From the NCBI GenBank assembly GCA_018238155.1, contig JABCTZ010000025.1:1-64000 (forward strand): 64,000 bases of DNA, read 5' to 3'. Source of the DNA: Candidatus Heimdallarchaeota archaeon (GTDB taxonomy: Archaea; Asgardarchaeota; Heimdallarchaeia; JABLTI01). Positions 46,587-56,384 of the stretch are shown one piece after another. Positions within the stretch are counted from its first letter, which is position 1, and every line of letters starts with the position of its first letter. Under the pieces are notes generated by a model, which ran no database searches, was not told the origin of the DNA, and saw only the letters and a list, made by a program, of their open reading frames with translations. Made by a program: the position numbers and the translations under genes.

Positions 46587-47612
46587 TCACTTGCTGTTTT
46601 GGAAGACAAAAGCAATCAAATTAGCAACAATGTTTGCATAATAACTAGATGAAATAGTAATGTCCTCAGATCCATCTACACGACTAAAAGTCAGTTTGAC
46701 TGAACCTTTTTTATAAGCTATATTTTGAACAAATTTCACTGCACGAGCCCAGATCTTTCCATCTTCGGAACCAAAAAGAATTCTTGAATTTGTGATAAAA
46801 CAATCACAAGGAATAGTACAATTAAAAGCACCATCAACTTTTTCGATATTCCCCCAGAAGAGGATTTTCTCAGTTTTTGAATCAAAACCAGGAATAACAA
46901 TTTTAATACGATCTTCTAAATCGATTATGGATGTTTCACGAATAATTTTAACACCAGTATCACTTCTTGCTCTTGTTTCCAAAGCAGGAAGCTTCTTAGT
47001 TATTTCTAACAATTCTTGCAACAATCTGTCTGAGAATCTAATCATTGTTTGAGATCCATTTGATCCTTTAATAAACAAAGCATCTTTTATCCCTAAAATA
47101 AGTGCTATTGGTTTATCGTTAGAAATGGTATGAATATTACATTTTTTCTTTGATAAAACATCTCGTAAATCATCAGAGATTTCTAAGTTGTTATCTATCC
47201 AAGCTTCCGGAAATTCATTATCTCCAATTATTGAAGAAATTGAACTAAAATTATTGAAAATCATAATAGGTGATACGTTGCTCTTCTGCGTAGACTTTTC
47301 CTGTAATCTAGAAATTCCTTTTTTAACACCTTTTATTGTAGAAACAATTGAATCAATTGCATTGTCAATGGTATTCTCTGGGGGAAGAGCTCTGAAGAGC
47401 ATTCCTTTTTCTATTGGAACTTTTGCTATAAATCCAAGCTCTATTAAACTATCTAGAACAGAATAAACTTTAGCTCGTGGTACTCCAGATTCCTTTGCAA
47501 TCAAATAAGCAGTAGCTTCACCTAAGACAAAGCTAGCAATGTATACTTGTGCTTGATATCTTTGCAATCCTATCTGTGTTAAACCATCAATTAGCTTATC
47601 GTCTATTTGCAT
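46587..47612 (-). CDS. TrmB-family transcriptional regulator
   Basis: The 341-residue protein opens with a winged helix (about 6-75): LIDGLTQIGLQRYQAQVYIA, then ESGVPRAKVYSVLDSLIELGFI, the pattern of the TrmB DNA-binding domain. A coiled coil follows near 85-110, and the rest is an alpha/beta effector region as in full-length TrmB proteins that sense sugars or other small molecules. The effector is unknown. ATG 47612 follows AGTGATTGCT; a GTG three codons upstream overlaps it. It lies just upstream of the asparaginase-amidotransferase fusion on the same strand (55 bases), so it may control it. Confidence 0.82.
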   Translation of the reverse strand: MQIDDKLIDGLTQIGLQRYQAQVYIASFVLGEATAYLIAKESGVPRAKVYSVLDSLIELGFIAKVPIEKGMLFRALPPENTIDNAIDSIVSTIKGVKKGISRLQEKSTQKSNVSPIMIFNNFSSISSIIGDNEFPEAWIDNNLEISDDLRDVLSKKKCNIHTISNDKPIALILGIKDALFIKGSNGSQTMIRFSDRLLQELLEITKKLPALETRARSDTGVKIIRETSIIDLEDRIKIVIPGFDSKTEKILFWGNIEKVDGAFNCTIPCDCFITNSRILFGSEDGKIWARAVKFVQNIAYKKGSVKLTFSRVDGSEDITISSSYYANIVANLIAFVFQNSK

Positions 47613-47758
47613 AGCAATCACTTCGAATTTAGTATTTTATGTAAAATAATTTGCTCTTATAACTAATTAATAGTTTGAAAAGATTTATTAAGGTTACTAC
47701 TCGAGTAGTAACTAATAACCTTTTGAGTTAAGAAAAAAATGGAGTTAGAAAATCAGTG

Positions 47759-48520
47759 ATGAAAAAAAGAACTAAAAATAAACAATTCATAAATGGTTTC
47801 ACAATAATAATGTTTATTTTCTCAATTCTATTTGCTTTCCCTACAATAATTGAAGGGATAAATGTAAAAGTAAACTATCAAAGTTACATTGGAAGTAATG
47901 AAAATATCGCTCCTGGATCTTACAAAGTTGTGAAATTCGATTTAAAGAATAGTTATAGATTCAAGTTAATTGTTAGAGGTGAAAATTCAACAGGAACTAA
48001 TTCTACATCTAATGGTGATCATTATTATCTTGATTATAATCAAGTTCCAGTTGTTTTTGCATTACTAGCAGAAAATGAATTTTTAGATTGGCATAATTCT
48101 GGTGAGAATATACCAAATATAATCAATTCAACATATAGTTATACTGGAGAATTTATAAATTTAGAGAATATTGGGATCAAAGAAGAAAGTGATTATTATT
48201 TCATATTCTTTAATGCCAATCCATATGCAATTGATATTCATATAGATTTACAGATAACCCCTTGGGGTCATATACTAGCAACAAGTATAGTTGGTTTTGG
48301 TTTCTCAATATGTTTCTTAGCTTTACTAACAAAAATAGGTTTCACAATCTTTTATACAGTATACACAAAAGATAAACCAAAAATACTTACAGTTCAATCA
48401 CAAGGCAAAACTGAAGCAGTTTTACAACCAGAAAAAGAAGAAAGTTTTTGTGTTTCTTGTGGTGCACCAACAACAAAAAAAGATGGTCGTTATTGTCCAA
48501 ATTGTGGTTCATCAACATGA
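47759..48520 (+). CDS. Membrane protein with C-terminal zinc ribbon
   Basis: The 253-residue protein has an N-terminal helix (about 14-32), an extracellular domain of about 130 residues rich in Asn, Tyr and Ser, a second membrane helix (about 175-200), and a cytoplasmic tail ending in a zinc ribbon with the pairs CVSC and CPNC. Such zinc-ribbon tails are common in archaeal membrane proteins of unknown function. ATG 47759 follows GGAGTTAGAAAATCAG; GTG 47756 is an alternative. It is divergent from the TrmB-like gene. No family was recognised for the outer domain. Confidence 0.65.
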   Translation: MKKRTKNKQFINGFTIIMFIFSILFAFPTIIEGINVKVNYQSYIGSNENIAPGSYKVVKFDLKNSYRFKLIVRGENSTGTNSTSNGDHYYLDYNQVPVVFALLAENEFLDWHNSGENIPNIINSTYSYTGEFINLENIGIKEESDYYFIFFNANPYAIDIHIDLQITPWGHILATSIVGFGFSICFLALLTKIGFTIFYTVYTKDKPKILTVQSQGKTEAVLQPEKEESFCVSCGAPTTKKDGRYCPNCGSST

Positions 48521-48679
48521 GCATCAAAATATAACACTTCAAACTAGAAATAATCCTCTAAACAAAAATAGAAATCTCCTCAAAAATCAAAGAGATGAGA
48601 AAACATCATCACCTAAAACGCATCATGTAAGGTTTGGTTTGCAATAGCTTTTCCTTATCTGATGTTCTCATTTCAAACA

Positions 48680-49063
48680 TTATATCTTTTTAGAAGAAAA
48701 TTCTTTGACTGCTTCAACTAAATCATCAAGATTTGATTTGCTGATAAATTTTACTGCTCCTGCTTGAAGGCATTTATCTTCATCTATAAGAAAACCAGAA
48801 CCTGAAACACAAATTATTGGTGTTTGTATATCTTTTTCACGTATCATAGTTACAGCTTCATGACCAAATAGCTGTGGAAGAGAATTATCACAAATGATTA
48901 TATCCCAATTTTTCTCAGAATTCAAAAGTTCTATTAATTTGATCTTACTATCAGCCCAATCATAATCTGAATTAGAAAACACTTGTTTAATATAATGAAA
49001 CATTAGGATAACGTCATCCTCTGAGTCTTCAATAAATAAGATATTTCTGAGCTCATTCATCAT
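48680..49063 (-). CDS. Response regulator receiver protein
   Basis: The 127-residue single-domain receiver has FIEDSEDD (acidic pocket), IIICDNSLP with the phospho-acceptor Asp, a Ser at the switch position (ICVSGSG), and KFISKS with the conserved Lys. There is no output domain, so it would signal by protein contact, like CheY. Its ATG overlaps the stop of the next regulator by four bases (ATGA), so the two are translated together. Confidence 0.85.
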   Translation of the reverse strand: MMNELRNILFIEDSEDDVILMFHYIKQVFSNSDYDWADSKIKLIELLNSEKNWDIIICDNSLPQLFGHEAVTMIREKDIQTPIICVSGSGFLIDEDKCLQAGAVKFISKSNLDDLVEAVKEFSSKKI

Positions 49064-49506
49064 TTATCACAAGTTAATTTTGCTGTTTGATTTAACACTA
49101 ACCAATATAGACCAAGTTGTTTCACAGCCTCGATAAACTGATCAAAATCAACAGGTTTTGATATAAACGAGTTCGCTCCTAAACAATAACTTTTAACGAC
49201 ATCGTTTTCTTCTTTAGAAGTAGTTAAAATTACAACTGGAAGTTGTTTTGTTCTAGGGTCTTCTCGAATTCTTTTCAATACTTGCAACCCATCTAGTTTT
49301 GGCATTTTAAGATCAAGTAAAACTAATTCAGGCAAGATATTTCTATCTCGATCTTTATATTTGCCTTGTGCAAAAAGAAAGTTTATTGCTTCTTCCCCAT
49401 CTCTTACTACAATAAGTTCATTTAATACATTGCTTTTTTTAAATGCCCTTTGAGTTAATAATACATCATCAGGATTATCTTCAGCAAGTAGAATCATTTT
49501 TTTCAT
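49060..49506 (-). CDS. Response regulator receiver protein (Rcp1-like)
   Basis: The 148-residue receiver has LLAEDNPDDV at the start, LVLLDLKMPKLDG with the acceptor Asp, ILTTSKEE with the switch Thr, and SFISKPVDF with the Lys. The ED-NPDD form and the long loop before the acceptor are typical of the Rcp1 type, which partners PAS/GAF or phytochrome-like kinases; a large PAS/GAF kinase lies 1.9 kb away (51408-55319). ATG 49506 is preferred since TGGAG lies about 9 bases upstream; ATG 49521 is possible. Confidence 0.87.
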   Translation of the reverse strand: MKKMILLAEDNPDDVLLTQRAFKKSNVLNELIVVRDGEEAINFLFAQGKYKDRDRNILPELVLLDLKMPKLDGLQVLKRIREDPRTKQLPVVILTTSKEENDVVKSYCLGANSFISKPVDFDQFIEAVKQLGLYWLVLNQTAKLTCDK

Positions 49507-49521
49507 CTCTATTTTCTCCAT

Positions 49522-49851
49522 TTTTAGTGATGTGCTTATAGTAATTTTTTGGTAAACAGTTCTTTCTTCCTAAAAATTATGTTCATTTTTTTAATGATTA
49601 ATATTGAAGTTTAATGTTTACTATAAAACTTTCCGTTTAGGAATGCAGCTATTTTTATTGAAAAACAATATATTTTATGATAGAAATTTAAAGAAACAAA
49701 TATAATTTAAATAGAAAAATGATTTTTTCTAAAATTTGAATCAGATTTTTTTAATGAATGCATGGATATTTGATAATATATGAGTGGTACTTTTCTTTTT
49801 AATTTAGAGTGAAAATAGTTATTTTGAGGATTAAACGGTAGGTTTAGATAA
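49522..49851. other. Divergent intergenic region
   Basis: The region is AT-rich and separates the response regulators from the recombinase. No gene, repeat or strong hairpin was found. Candidate att sites for the recombinase were looked for and not seen. Confidence 0.5.
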
Positions 49852-50907
49852 TTGATTGCTGCAGAAATTGAAACCTTTAAGGGTTTTATGGAAATTGAAC
49901 AAAGATCTCCGCATACTATAAGGCAATATATTGATATTCTTAGTTGGTTTGAAAAATTCCTAATTGAATCAAATATTGAATTCTGTCAATTAACAGAAAA
50001 TGATATAGTAAAGTTCCAACTATGGCTCAAGAAAAAGAAAGCAACAAAAGAATTCGTTAAACTTTACAAAAGAAAACCATCAGAACAGGAAGTACTACAA
50101 TTCTCTCGAGAGACCACCCTTCATGGAAAGAGTGTTTATAAGTATCTTTCAGCGATTAGAAAATTCTTAGAGGTAAATGAACAACAATTAAACTGGACTA
50201 AAATACCTACACCAAAATTTGATGATAATTTTAATCCTGATGTTCTAACTACAGATGAAATAACAAAAATAGTCGATACCGCAACAAAATACTGTACGTT
50301 TCAGCATTCAACTGTTACAGAAGAAAATTGTCTAAAATGTAAGAAATATCGACAACCAAAAAGCGAAAAAGCTGCTTTACAGAGAAAATACCCTAATGTT
50401 TGTTTTTATTTTGAAGGATTAAAATTCAATGCAATGTTCCGTATAGCATATGAAGCAGCTTTACGTACGGATGAGCTCTGTAACCTCAAAATAAAACATC
50501 TAGATCTTAACAAAAAAGAAGTTTTTATTGAAAAGCCTTTGAAGCATTCTCAACCTCAAGCAATTCCTCTTTCAAAGAGCTTAGTGAGAATTTTAGAACA
50601 ATATCTCGCTAAAAGAAAAGGTGCAACAGAGGGTGAAGAGTTTTTATTCCCAACAAAAATGGGTAAAAAATATCATCCGAATAATTTTGCTACACATATC
50701 TTTCGACCAATAGCCCGATTTGCCGGTTTTGATATTAGATACTATACTTTGAGGCATAGCAGAGCAACAAATCTATTAAAACAAGGTTTGGAAATTGGTT
50801 GGGTGCGAAGAATTACACGGCACAAAAACATCAACAATGTATTGAAATATATTCATTTATCTTCAGATGACATTCGTGAAGAAATGGAAAAAAGAAAGAT
50901 TCTTTGA
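49852..50907 (+). CDS. Tyrosine recombinase/integrase
   Basis: The 351-residue protein has an N-terminal SAM-like core-binding domain (about 1-110) and a tyrosine-recombinase catalytic domain. Candidate catalytic residues are R205 (ALRTDEL), K231 region, R301 (TLRHSRAT, where Tyr replaces the usual first His), H324 and nucleophile Y333. An insertion at about 145-190 has four Cys (148, 160, 163, 184) and a His and could bind zinc. The family resolves chromosome dimers (XerA) or integrates mobile DNA. No att sites, phage or plasmid genes were seen nearby, so a domestic role is possible. The start is TTG 49852 after GGTAGGTTTAGATAA. Confidence 0.85.
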   Translation: MIAAEIETFKGFMEIEQRSPHTIRQYIDILSWFEKFLIESNIEFCQLTENDIVKFQLWLKKKKATKEFVKLYKRKPSEQEVLQFSRETTLHGKSVYKYLSAIRKFLEVNEQQLNWTKIPTPKFDDNFNPDVLTTDEITKIVDTATKYCTFQHSTVTEENCLKCKKYRQPKSEKAALQRKYPNVCFYFEGLKFNAMFRIAYEAALRTDELCNLKIKHLDLNKKEVFIEKPLKHSQPQAIPLSKSLVRILEQYLAKRKGATEGEEFLFPTKMGKKYHPNNFATHIFRPIARFAGFDIRYYTLRHSRATNLLKQGLEIGWVRRITRHKNINNVLKYIHLSSDDIREEMEKRKIL

Positions 50908-50953
50908 TTTCATAAGCTGATTGTTGTAATTGAATCAACTTCATCAATGAATG

Positions 50954-51319
50954 CTACTCTTTTATGACAATTGTTTCCCATGCTATGGCTAATTTCTGTA
51001 ATGCATTCGAGAAAAAAACTGATGGGCAGTAAACATTATCCTTTTCATCAAATAGAACCATACCTCTAGTAACAAGTTTATTTAGTATCCGATAATAACT
51101 TGCCTTTGATATATATTCTCGATTTCTCATATATAGATCATACATTTTATCTTTAGTAATTGTTTGATTTCCTGATGTTAGTGTTTTTAGAATCATAATT
51201 GTTAAGCCATATTCTGGTGAATTTCTATCACCAGTAGAAATCAAAGCAGTTATTTCTTCTAATTCCATATTCGATGTAAGTTCTTCATAATTAAATACAA
51301 TTTTACCTTTCTTGCTCAT
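50954..51319 (-). CDS. Winged-helix-like small regulator
   Basis: The 121-residue protein seems helical at first, then has YISKASYYRILNKLVTRGMVLFDEKDNVYCPS (about 68-99), a pattern of recognition helix followed by a two-strand wing. It is probably a DNA-binding regulator, possibly self-controlled, since a GTCTTA/TAAGAC palindrome lies 17 bases before its start. ATG 51319 follows GGTGTTTCTT. It is downstream of the large histidine kinase gene on the opposite side of the palindrome; both are on the minus strand, with the kinase upstream. Confidence 0.6.
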   Translation of the reverse strand: MSKKGKIVFNYEELTSNMELEEITALISTGDRNSPEYGLTIMILKTLTSGNQTITKDKMYDLYMRNREYISKASYYRILNKLVTRGMVLFDEKDNVYCPSVFFSNALQKLAIAWETIVIKE

Positions 51320-51335
51320 AAGAAACACCAACTCA

Positions 51336-51353
51336 GTCTTATAAAAATAAGAC
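51336..51353. repeat. Palindrome GTCTTA-taaaaa-TAAGAC
   Basis: Six-base arms lie just upstream of the small regulator gene and resemble the palindromes at 726-743 and 4420-4437. It could be an operator overlapping a TATA-like stretch, or an end signal for the kinase gene. Confidence 0.45.
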
Positions 51354-51407
51354 TTTAAATTTTTTCCTAAAAAACAGGTTTGTCTTTGAAATATTGGATA
51401 AAGAAAT

Positions 51408-54400
51408 CTATTTTTGATTTTTAGTATTTAACTTAAAGGAAATTGTTGCACCCTTATTGACTTTTCCATCTCCCCAAACTTGACCATTATGTCGACTGAT
51501 AATTCTTTGAACAATAGCCAAACCGACACCAGTACCAGTAAACTCATCAAATTGGTGAAGTCTCTGAAATAATGTAAAAAGTTTATCAGAATAAGACATT
51601 TCAAATCCTGCGCCATTATCTTGAATATAGTAAATTGTTTCTTTATCAATTATCTTTGAACCAAATTTAATTTTAGCATTGGCTTTTTTTGACGTGAATT
51701 TCCAAGCATTTCCTAGAAGATTTTCTAATACAGTTCGCATTAAAACGGGATCACAAAATGCAGTAATATTTCTCTCAATTTTTACTGTGACTTTTCTATT
51801 TGGATTTTGATTTTTGTGGCTTTCAATAATACTCTCTGCAATTTCACTCAAGTTTATCTCCTTAAAAGAAATAGCTACATTGGTTATTCTTGATAAAGCT
51901 AAAATATCATCAATTAAATTGCCCATTTTAATACTGGCCTTTCGAATTCTATGAAGGTAATTTTTCCCTTCATCATCTAAATTCTCTGCAAAATCCTCTA
52001 ATAATGCTTGACTAAAACCATTTATACTCCGTAAAGGTGATCGTAAATCATGAGAAATGGAATATGAAAAAGCTTCCAATTCTTTATTCATACGTTCAAG
52101 TTGTTCAGTTCGTTCAGCTACACGATGTTCAAGTTCTTCATTCAATTTCTTAAGTTCATCTTGAGCAAGCTTTCTCTCTGTAATATCATTACATGCCATG
52201 AAAACTGTTCTTGAATTATCATCCAAGAATTCCATAAATAAACTATATCTGATATACTTCCTTTCACCATTTTTTTGAATAATCCAATATTCGAAATTTG
52301 AATTACTGATCTGATTTGTAATTATATTTTGCAATTCTTCTCTAAATTCTTTAATGCTCACAGGATCAACAAAATCAAAAGGACCACTTTTATAGAACTC
52401 TTCTAAAGGCAAACCATAGATCTGAGCAATTTGTTCATTAGCATAGATCATCTGATTATTCTCAATAATAGTGATGCCATCTAATATTGTATCAACAGTC
52501 CTCTTAAACCTCTGTTGACTAGATTCTAATTGTTCTAAAACTCTGATATGTTCAATTGCAGAAGCAAAAATATCAATTATTGACTCAAAAGATTTAATAT
52601 CATATTCATTTAGTCTAGTTTCCTTTTTGGAACCAATTTGAATTGTACCTAGAAGCTCATTTTTAGAATTTAAAATAGGATAGAAAATATAAACAATATA
52701 CTTGTGATTTTTTATCAATTTGTTTTCCTTGATGATTGGGTCATTTTGTGCATCCAAAGAAAATAATTTTACTTTTTCACGAATAAATCTCGCTACAGGA
52801 AAATTTGACTCTTTTATATTTATAGGCAATAACAAATAATACTCGGAATCAGGTATCCCATATATCGAAAGTGCTTCCAATAATCCTGTATTCTCATCAC
52901 AACATCTTATTGTCCCCGCTTGAAGGTCAAAGATTTTAATTATCCCTTCTAACACTTGTTGACTCATCTCTTTAACATTGACATTGTTTGCAGTTGCTTC
53001 AGATATTATTGTTAATAATTTTCTTTCACGTTCTAGTGCAAATTGAACTTGTTTTTCCTTCGTGATTTCAATCATCATGGCACCGAAGAGAAAATCATTC
53101 TCTATCTGAATTGGAGTGAGATTTATTTGTGCCCATTTGTTGTTTCCAGTCTTTGTTTCTACTTCAAATTCATAAACAATTTCTCCTTGTGTAGAAGAAA
53201 TGTTAGTAAAATTTATTGCTTCCAGAAAGTCAGAAAATTGATTTGGATGAATTTTCTTGAAAAATTCACTTATTGATAAATTTAAAATCTCATCTAATGA
53301 ATATTCAGAAATTTCCTCTGCTCTTTTATTTGCAAAAAGAATTTTACCTGTAGAATTAAAGAGAAATACTCCAGCAAGTGATTGTTCTGCAAAAGCTCTG
53401 AATTTCTGCTCAGTTTCTTTTCGGGCTTCATCAATATGAAATTTTTCTATAATATTAGCTATTGTTCTAGCAATTGTTTCAAATACAGTTTGGTATTCAT
53501 CTGACATTTCTAATTCTTTCATTGAACCAAATTGGAATATGCCTAACAAATCACCATTTGCTTTTAACATAGGCCAAGTAATAATAGCTTTCACATTAAA
53601 TTTGTGTATCATTGTCATACTTTTACTATCTAGCTTTAATTGTTTGACATCCGGAGCAAAAATAGCTTTTTTTGTACGAGCTACATAGGTATTCGTGTAA
53701 ACAGGATTGTCAATTGATATTGGATTTAATTCATAATTAAGAAAATTCTCCGCTTTTATATTTCTAATTGGTATCAACATTCTAGTTTCTTCATCATATA
53801 ATCTTATAATTCCATAATTAAAACCAAGTGCTTCAGATATATCATTAGCAATTAAAACACACAATTCCGATACAGTAGTTGCAACTGTTGTAGCTTTAGT
53901 AATAATCCGAAAAGCTTTACGTTCATTGTTTAGTGAATCTTGAGCTATTTTCCGTTTCGTTATATCTAAAACTATTCCATGATAATTGACAATATTCCTT
54001 TGATTGTCTCTTTTTATGGAAGTAAAATCAAGTGTCCAGCGAACTTTGCCTGATTTTGTTAATATTCTATATTCTTGTGTGTAGTTGAGACATTTTGAAT
54101 CTTGACTATATTTCTCTACTTCATCATCTACTCTTTTAATATCATCAGGATGGATAATATCACAATAAGAAATATCTCCAGAGTAGAAATCTTCAGGAGA
54201 GTAACCAAAAATTTCGATGTTATCAGAAACATATTCAACTGGTGAACCAATTTCATTTTTCCAAAGAAAGACAATTGCAGGACTTAGATTAATAATTTTA
54301 TTGAGTTCTTTTTGTTCTTGAGATGTTTTTTCAAGCAATAGTTCTATATTATATCTTTCTAAAATTGTTCGGAGCATCAATATTATTGATTCGATGAAAG

Positions 54401-55319
54401 TCCTATCATTTTCACTAAATTCTTTGGTTCTTTCTGAAGATAATTGTAGTATTCCGAACAACTTCATGTTTTTATCAAAAATAGGATATGAAATTAGTGA
54501 ACGAATATTGTATGATTCAAATTTTGACCAAAATTGTTTAAGCGTTTGTATTGTAAAAATATCTTCAGCAAATATAGGTTCTTTATGTTTAACAACATAA
54601 TTTACAAAGTTGTCAGGTTCTTCTGTAGAAATTGAGAATTTATCACCCTCTTTTGTAACAAGAGAACCAGCTGTAGCAATTCTATCAAATGTTTTTTCTT
54701 CTTCATTATGGAGTATTAAAGACCCAAAATCAAAATGTAACTTTTCCAATAAATTTTTTAGTACCTCTGCAGTATATTCAGCTATATCTTGCTTTGGAAT
54801 TGCTGTTACTGCTAGATTTTGCAAAATTTCTCTTTCGAGTTCAAGTTCTTTTTCTGCAAGTTTCCTTTGTGTTACATCTCTAATAGAGCTTTGGATAATC
54901 TTCTTGGTAGTTGTAGGATCATCAAAAATTGACAAATTAATTTCTGTGTGAATCAATTCACCGGATTTTTTTTGAAAAATGTTTTCATAAATTGGCAGTT
55001 TTTTTCCTGACTTTAGCTCAGAAAATTTGCTAGTTATATCATTATTCTCTGATTTAGCAAATAATTCTCTTACTTTTTTCGAGTACAATTCTTCTAAACT
55101 ATAACCTAAAAGTTCTGTTGCCTTCTTATTAATTAAAATAAACCGTTCACTCTCAGCATCGATCCAAAAAATTGCATCATTAGTCATTTCAAAGAGAGCT
55201 TCAAACCGAATTTTTATTGTTTTTGTTTCATTAGATTCATCATCTGAAATAACAATTTGTGCCCCAAAATGAGTTTTTGTTTTATTCTCTTCTTTTTTGT
55301 TTAATTTCTTATCAGGCAC
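51408..55319 (-). CDS. Large PAS/GAF multi-sensor histidine kinase
   Basis: The 1303-residue protein has no membrane helix. It alternates sensor domains: PAS (about 45-155), GAF (about 165-320), PAS (about 335-455), GAF (about 475-630), PAS (about 645-765), GAF (about 775-925), PAS (about 940-1055), then a coiled linker and the kinase. SYSISHDLRSPLRSINGF holds the phospho-acceptor His; NLLGNAWKF (N box), DNGAGF (G1) and GTGVGLAIV (G2) form the ATP site. GAF domains bind small molecules or chromophores; the ligands are unknown. The Rcp1-like regulators at 48.7-49.5 kb are possible partners. The start is GTG 55319 and the stop TAG. Confidence 0.9.
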   Translation of the reverse strand: MPDKKLNKKEENKTKTHFGAQIVISDDESNETKTIKIRFEALFEMTNDAIFWIDAESERFILINKKATELLGYSLEELYSKKVRELFAKSENNDITSKFSELKSGKKLPIYENIFQKKSGELIHTEINLSIFDDPTTTKKIIQSSIRDVTQRKLAEKELELEREILQNLAVTAIPKQDIAEYTAEVLKNLLEKLHFDFGSLILHNEEEKTFDRIATAGSLVTKEGDKFSISTEEPDNFVNYVVKHKEPIFAEDIFTIQTLKQFWSKFESYNIRSLISYPIFDKNMKLFGILQLSSERTKEFSENDRTFIESIILMLRTILERYNIELLLEKTSQEQKELNKIINLSPAIVFLWKNEIGSPVEYVSDNIEIFGYSPEDFYSGDISYCDIIHPDDIKRVDDEVEKYSQDSKCLNYTQEYRILTKSGKVRWTLDFTSIKRDNQRNIVNYHGIVLDITKRKIAQDSLNNERKAFRIITKATTVATTVSELCVLIANDISEALGFNYGIIRLYDEETRMLIPIRNIKAENFLNYELNPISIDNPVYTNTYVARTKKAIFAPDVKQLKLDSKSMTMIHKFNVKAIITWPMLKANGDLLGIFQFGSMKELEMSDEYQTVFETIARTIANIIEKFHIDEARKETEQKFRAFAEQSLAGVFLFNSTGKILFANKRAEEISEYSLDEILNLSISEFFKKIHPNQFSDFLEAINFTNISSTQGEIVYEFEVETKTGNNKWAQINLTPIQIENDFLFGAMMIEITKEKQVQFALERERKLLTIISEATANNVNVKEMSQQVLEGIIKIFDLQAGTIRCCDENTGLLEALSIYGIPDSEYYLLLPINIKESNFPVARFIREKVKLFSLDAQNDPIIKENKLIKNHKYIVYIFYPILNSKNELLGTIQIGSKKETRLNEYDIKSFESIIDIFASAIEHIRVLEQLESSQQRFKRTVDTILDGITIIENNQMIYANEQIAQIYGLPLEEFYKSGPFDFVDPVSIKEFREELQNIITNQISNSNFEYWIIQKNGERKYIRYSLFMEFLDDNSRTVFMACNDITERKLAQDELKKLNEELEHRVAERTEQLERMNKELEAFSYSISHDLRSPLRSINGFSQALLEDFAENLDDEGKNYLHRIRKASIKMGNLIDDILALSRITNVAISFKEINLSEIAESIIESHKNQNPNRKVTVKIERNITAFCDPVLMRTVLENLLGNAWKFTSKKANAKIKFGSKIIDKETIYYIQDNGAGFEMSYSDKLFTLFQRLHQFDEFTGTGVGLAIVQRIISRHNGQVWGDGKVNKGATISFKLNTKNQK

Positions 55320-55565
55320 TCTTTATACTTCCATTACGATATTATTTCATTTATACTAATTAGATATATAATAATGTTGGATTAAATACTGAGAATCATT
55401 TATACAAACGCATAGCTTCCTATTAAAGATTATTAAGTCAAAAATTGAGATTTTATTGCGAAAAAGGATTTATCTAATTCCACACCAAGGTTACTCTTCT
55501 GAAAATTGATACTCATTGCTATCTATTTTTTCTTTGTTAAACAAATTGGAAAAAAAATTCTCCAA

Positions 55566-56105
55566 CTAGTTCTCTTCTTCACATGTTGAATACAAGAGTA
55601 ACCTGGATTCACCATCTGTTTTGTTTAAAACTAAACCATGAAACATGAAAGTATTTGATACTATTCTAGTTTCAGGACTAACTTCTTGTAATAATTTATC
55701 TTCTAATTTATTATTCGTGCTTTGTAAAAGATAACAAAATATAACATCAGCATCACTCAAATCTTGTTTGAAGAAGTCACCATAAATTATTCGTATCTTC
55801 TTTCGCAAACCTAAGATTGTTATAAGAAATTGGCACCATAAGAAACGCATTAAATCAATTTCAATACCAACAGACCGAGCACCAAATTTACGAGTAGCTA
55901 TAATTAATACTCGTCCATCACCACACCCTAAATCGTAGACCAATTCACCTGGTTGTACATTTGCTATTTCAAGCATTTGTTGAATTTTTTTCCTTTTAGT
56001 TGGTAACCAAGGTGCACCCTTAATAGTTGGAAAAGAAACAGTGAAAACAATCATGAAACCAGTAATAATGATACCCAATAGTATTAATGGTGTAATATCA
56101 GTCAT
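55566..56105 (-). CDS. Membrane-anchored class I methyltransferase-like protein
   Basis: The 179-residue protein has one N-terminal membrane helix (about 5-26) followed by a compact methyltransferase core: LVYDLGCGDGRVLIIATRKFG (motif I, about 58-78), VGIEID (about 82-87), and YGDFFKQDLSDADVIFCYL (motifs III-IV). It resembles a group of small membrane-attached methyltransferases in archaea and bacteria; some eukaryotic relatives modify lysines of mitochondrial ATP synthase c subunit, but that link is inference. The core is short and lacks the final strands in standard form. Confidence 0.75.
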   Translation of the reverse strand: MTDITPLILLGIIITGFMIVFTVSFPTIKGAPWLPTKRKKIQQMLEIANVQPGELVYDLGCGDGRVLIIATRKFGARSVGIEIDLMRFLWCQFLITILGLRKKIRIIYGDFFKQDLSDADVIFCYLLQSTNNKLEDKLLQEVSPETRIVSNTFMFHGLVLNKTDGESRLLLYSTCEEEN

Positions 56106-56384
56106 TTAAGTTCACGAAATTCTATTGTATATTTGCAATTCTTTAGCTGAAATATAAGATTTAGCAAAGGAAAATTCTTAATTATCCTTTTACATTTTTG
56201 GATACAAATCAAAATTCTTTTCCTCTATCAATATAGAAATAATTTCAATCTTATATCACAATTTTAATTCAAAATAAACACTTTCTTGTTTCAATAAAAA
56301 TTGTAGAATACTTTAAAATCTTAATTAATTTTTAGTTCTATAATGGCAAAGTCTTAGTAAATAAACAAAATGAGGTAGTCAATT

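Noticed and set aside
48450..48647. Plus-strand frame of 65 codons overlapping the zinc-ribbon gene end
   Set aside because: It is an out-of-frame overlap with the zinc ribbon coding region, without start signal or recognisable motif.
49522..50953. Recombinase as sign of an integrated mobile element
   Set aside because: No flanking direct repeats, tRNA gene, phage, plasmid or transposase genes were seen.
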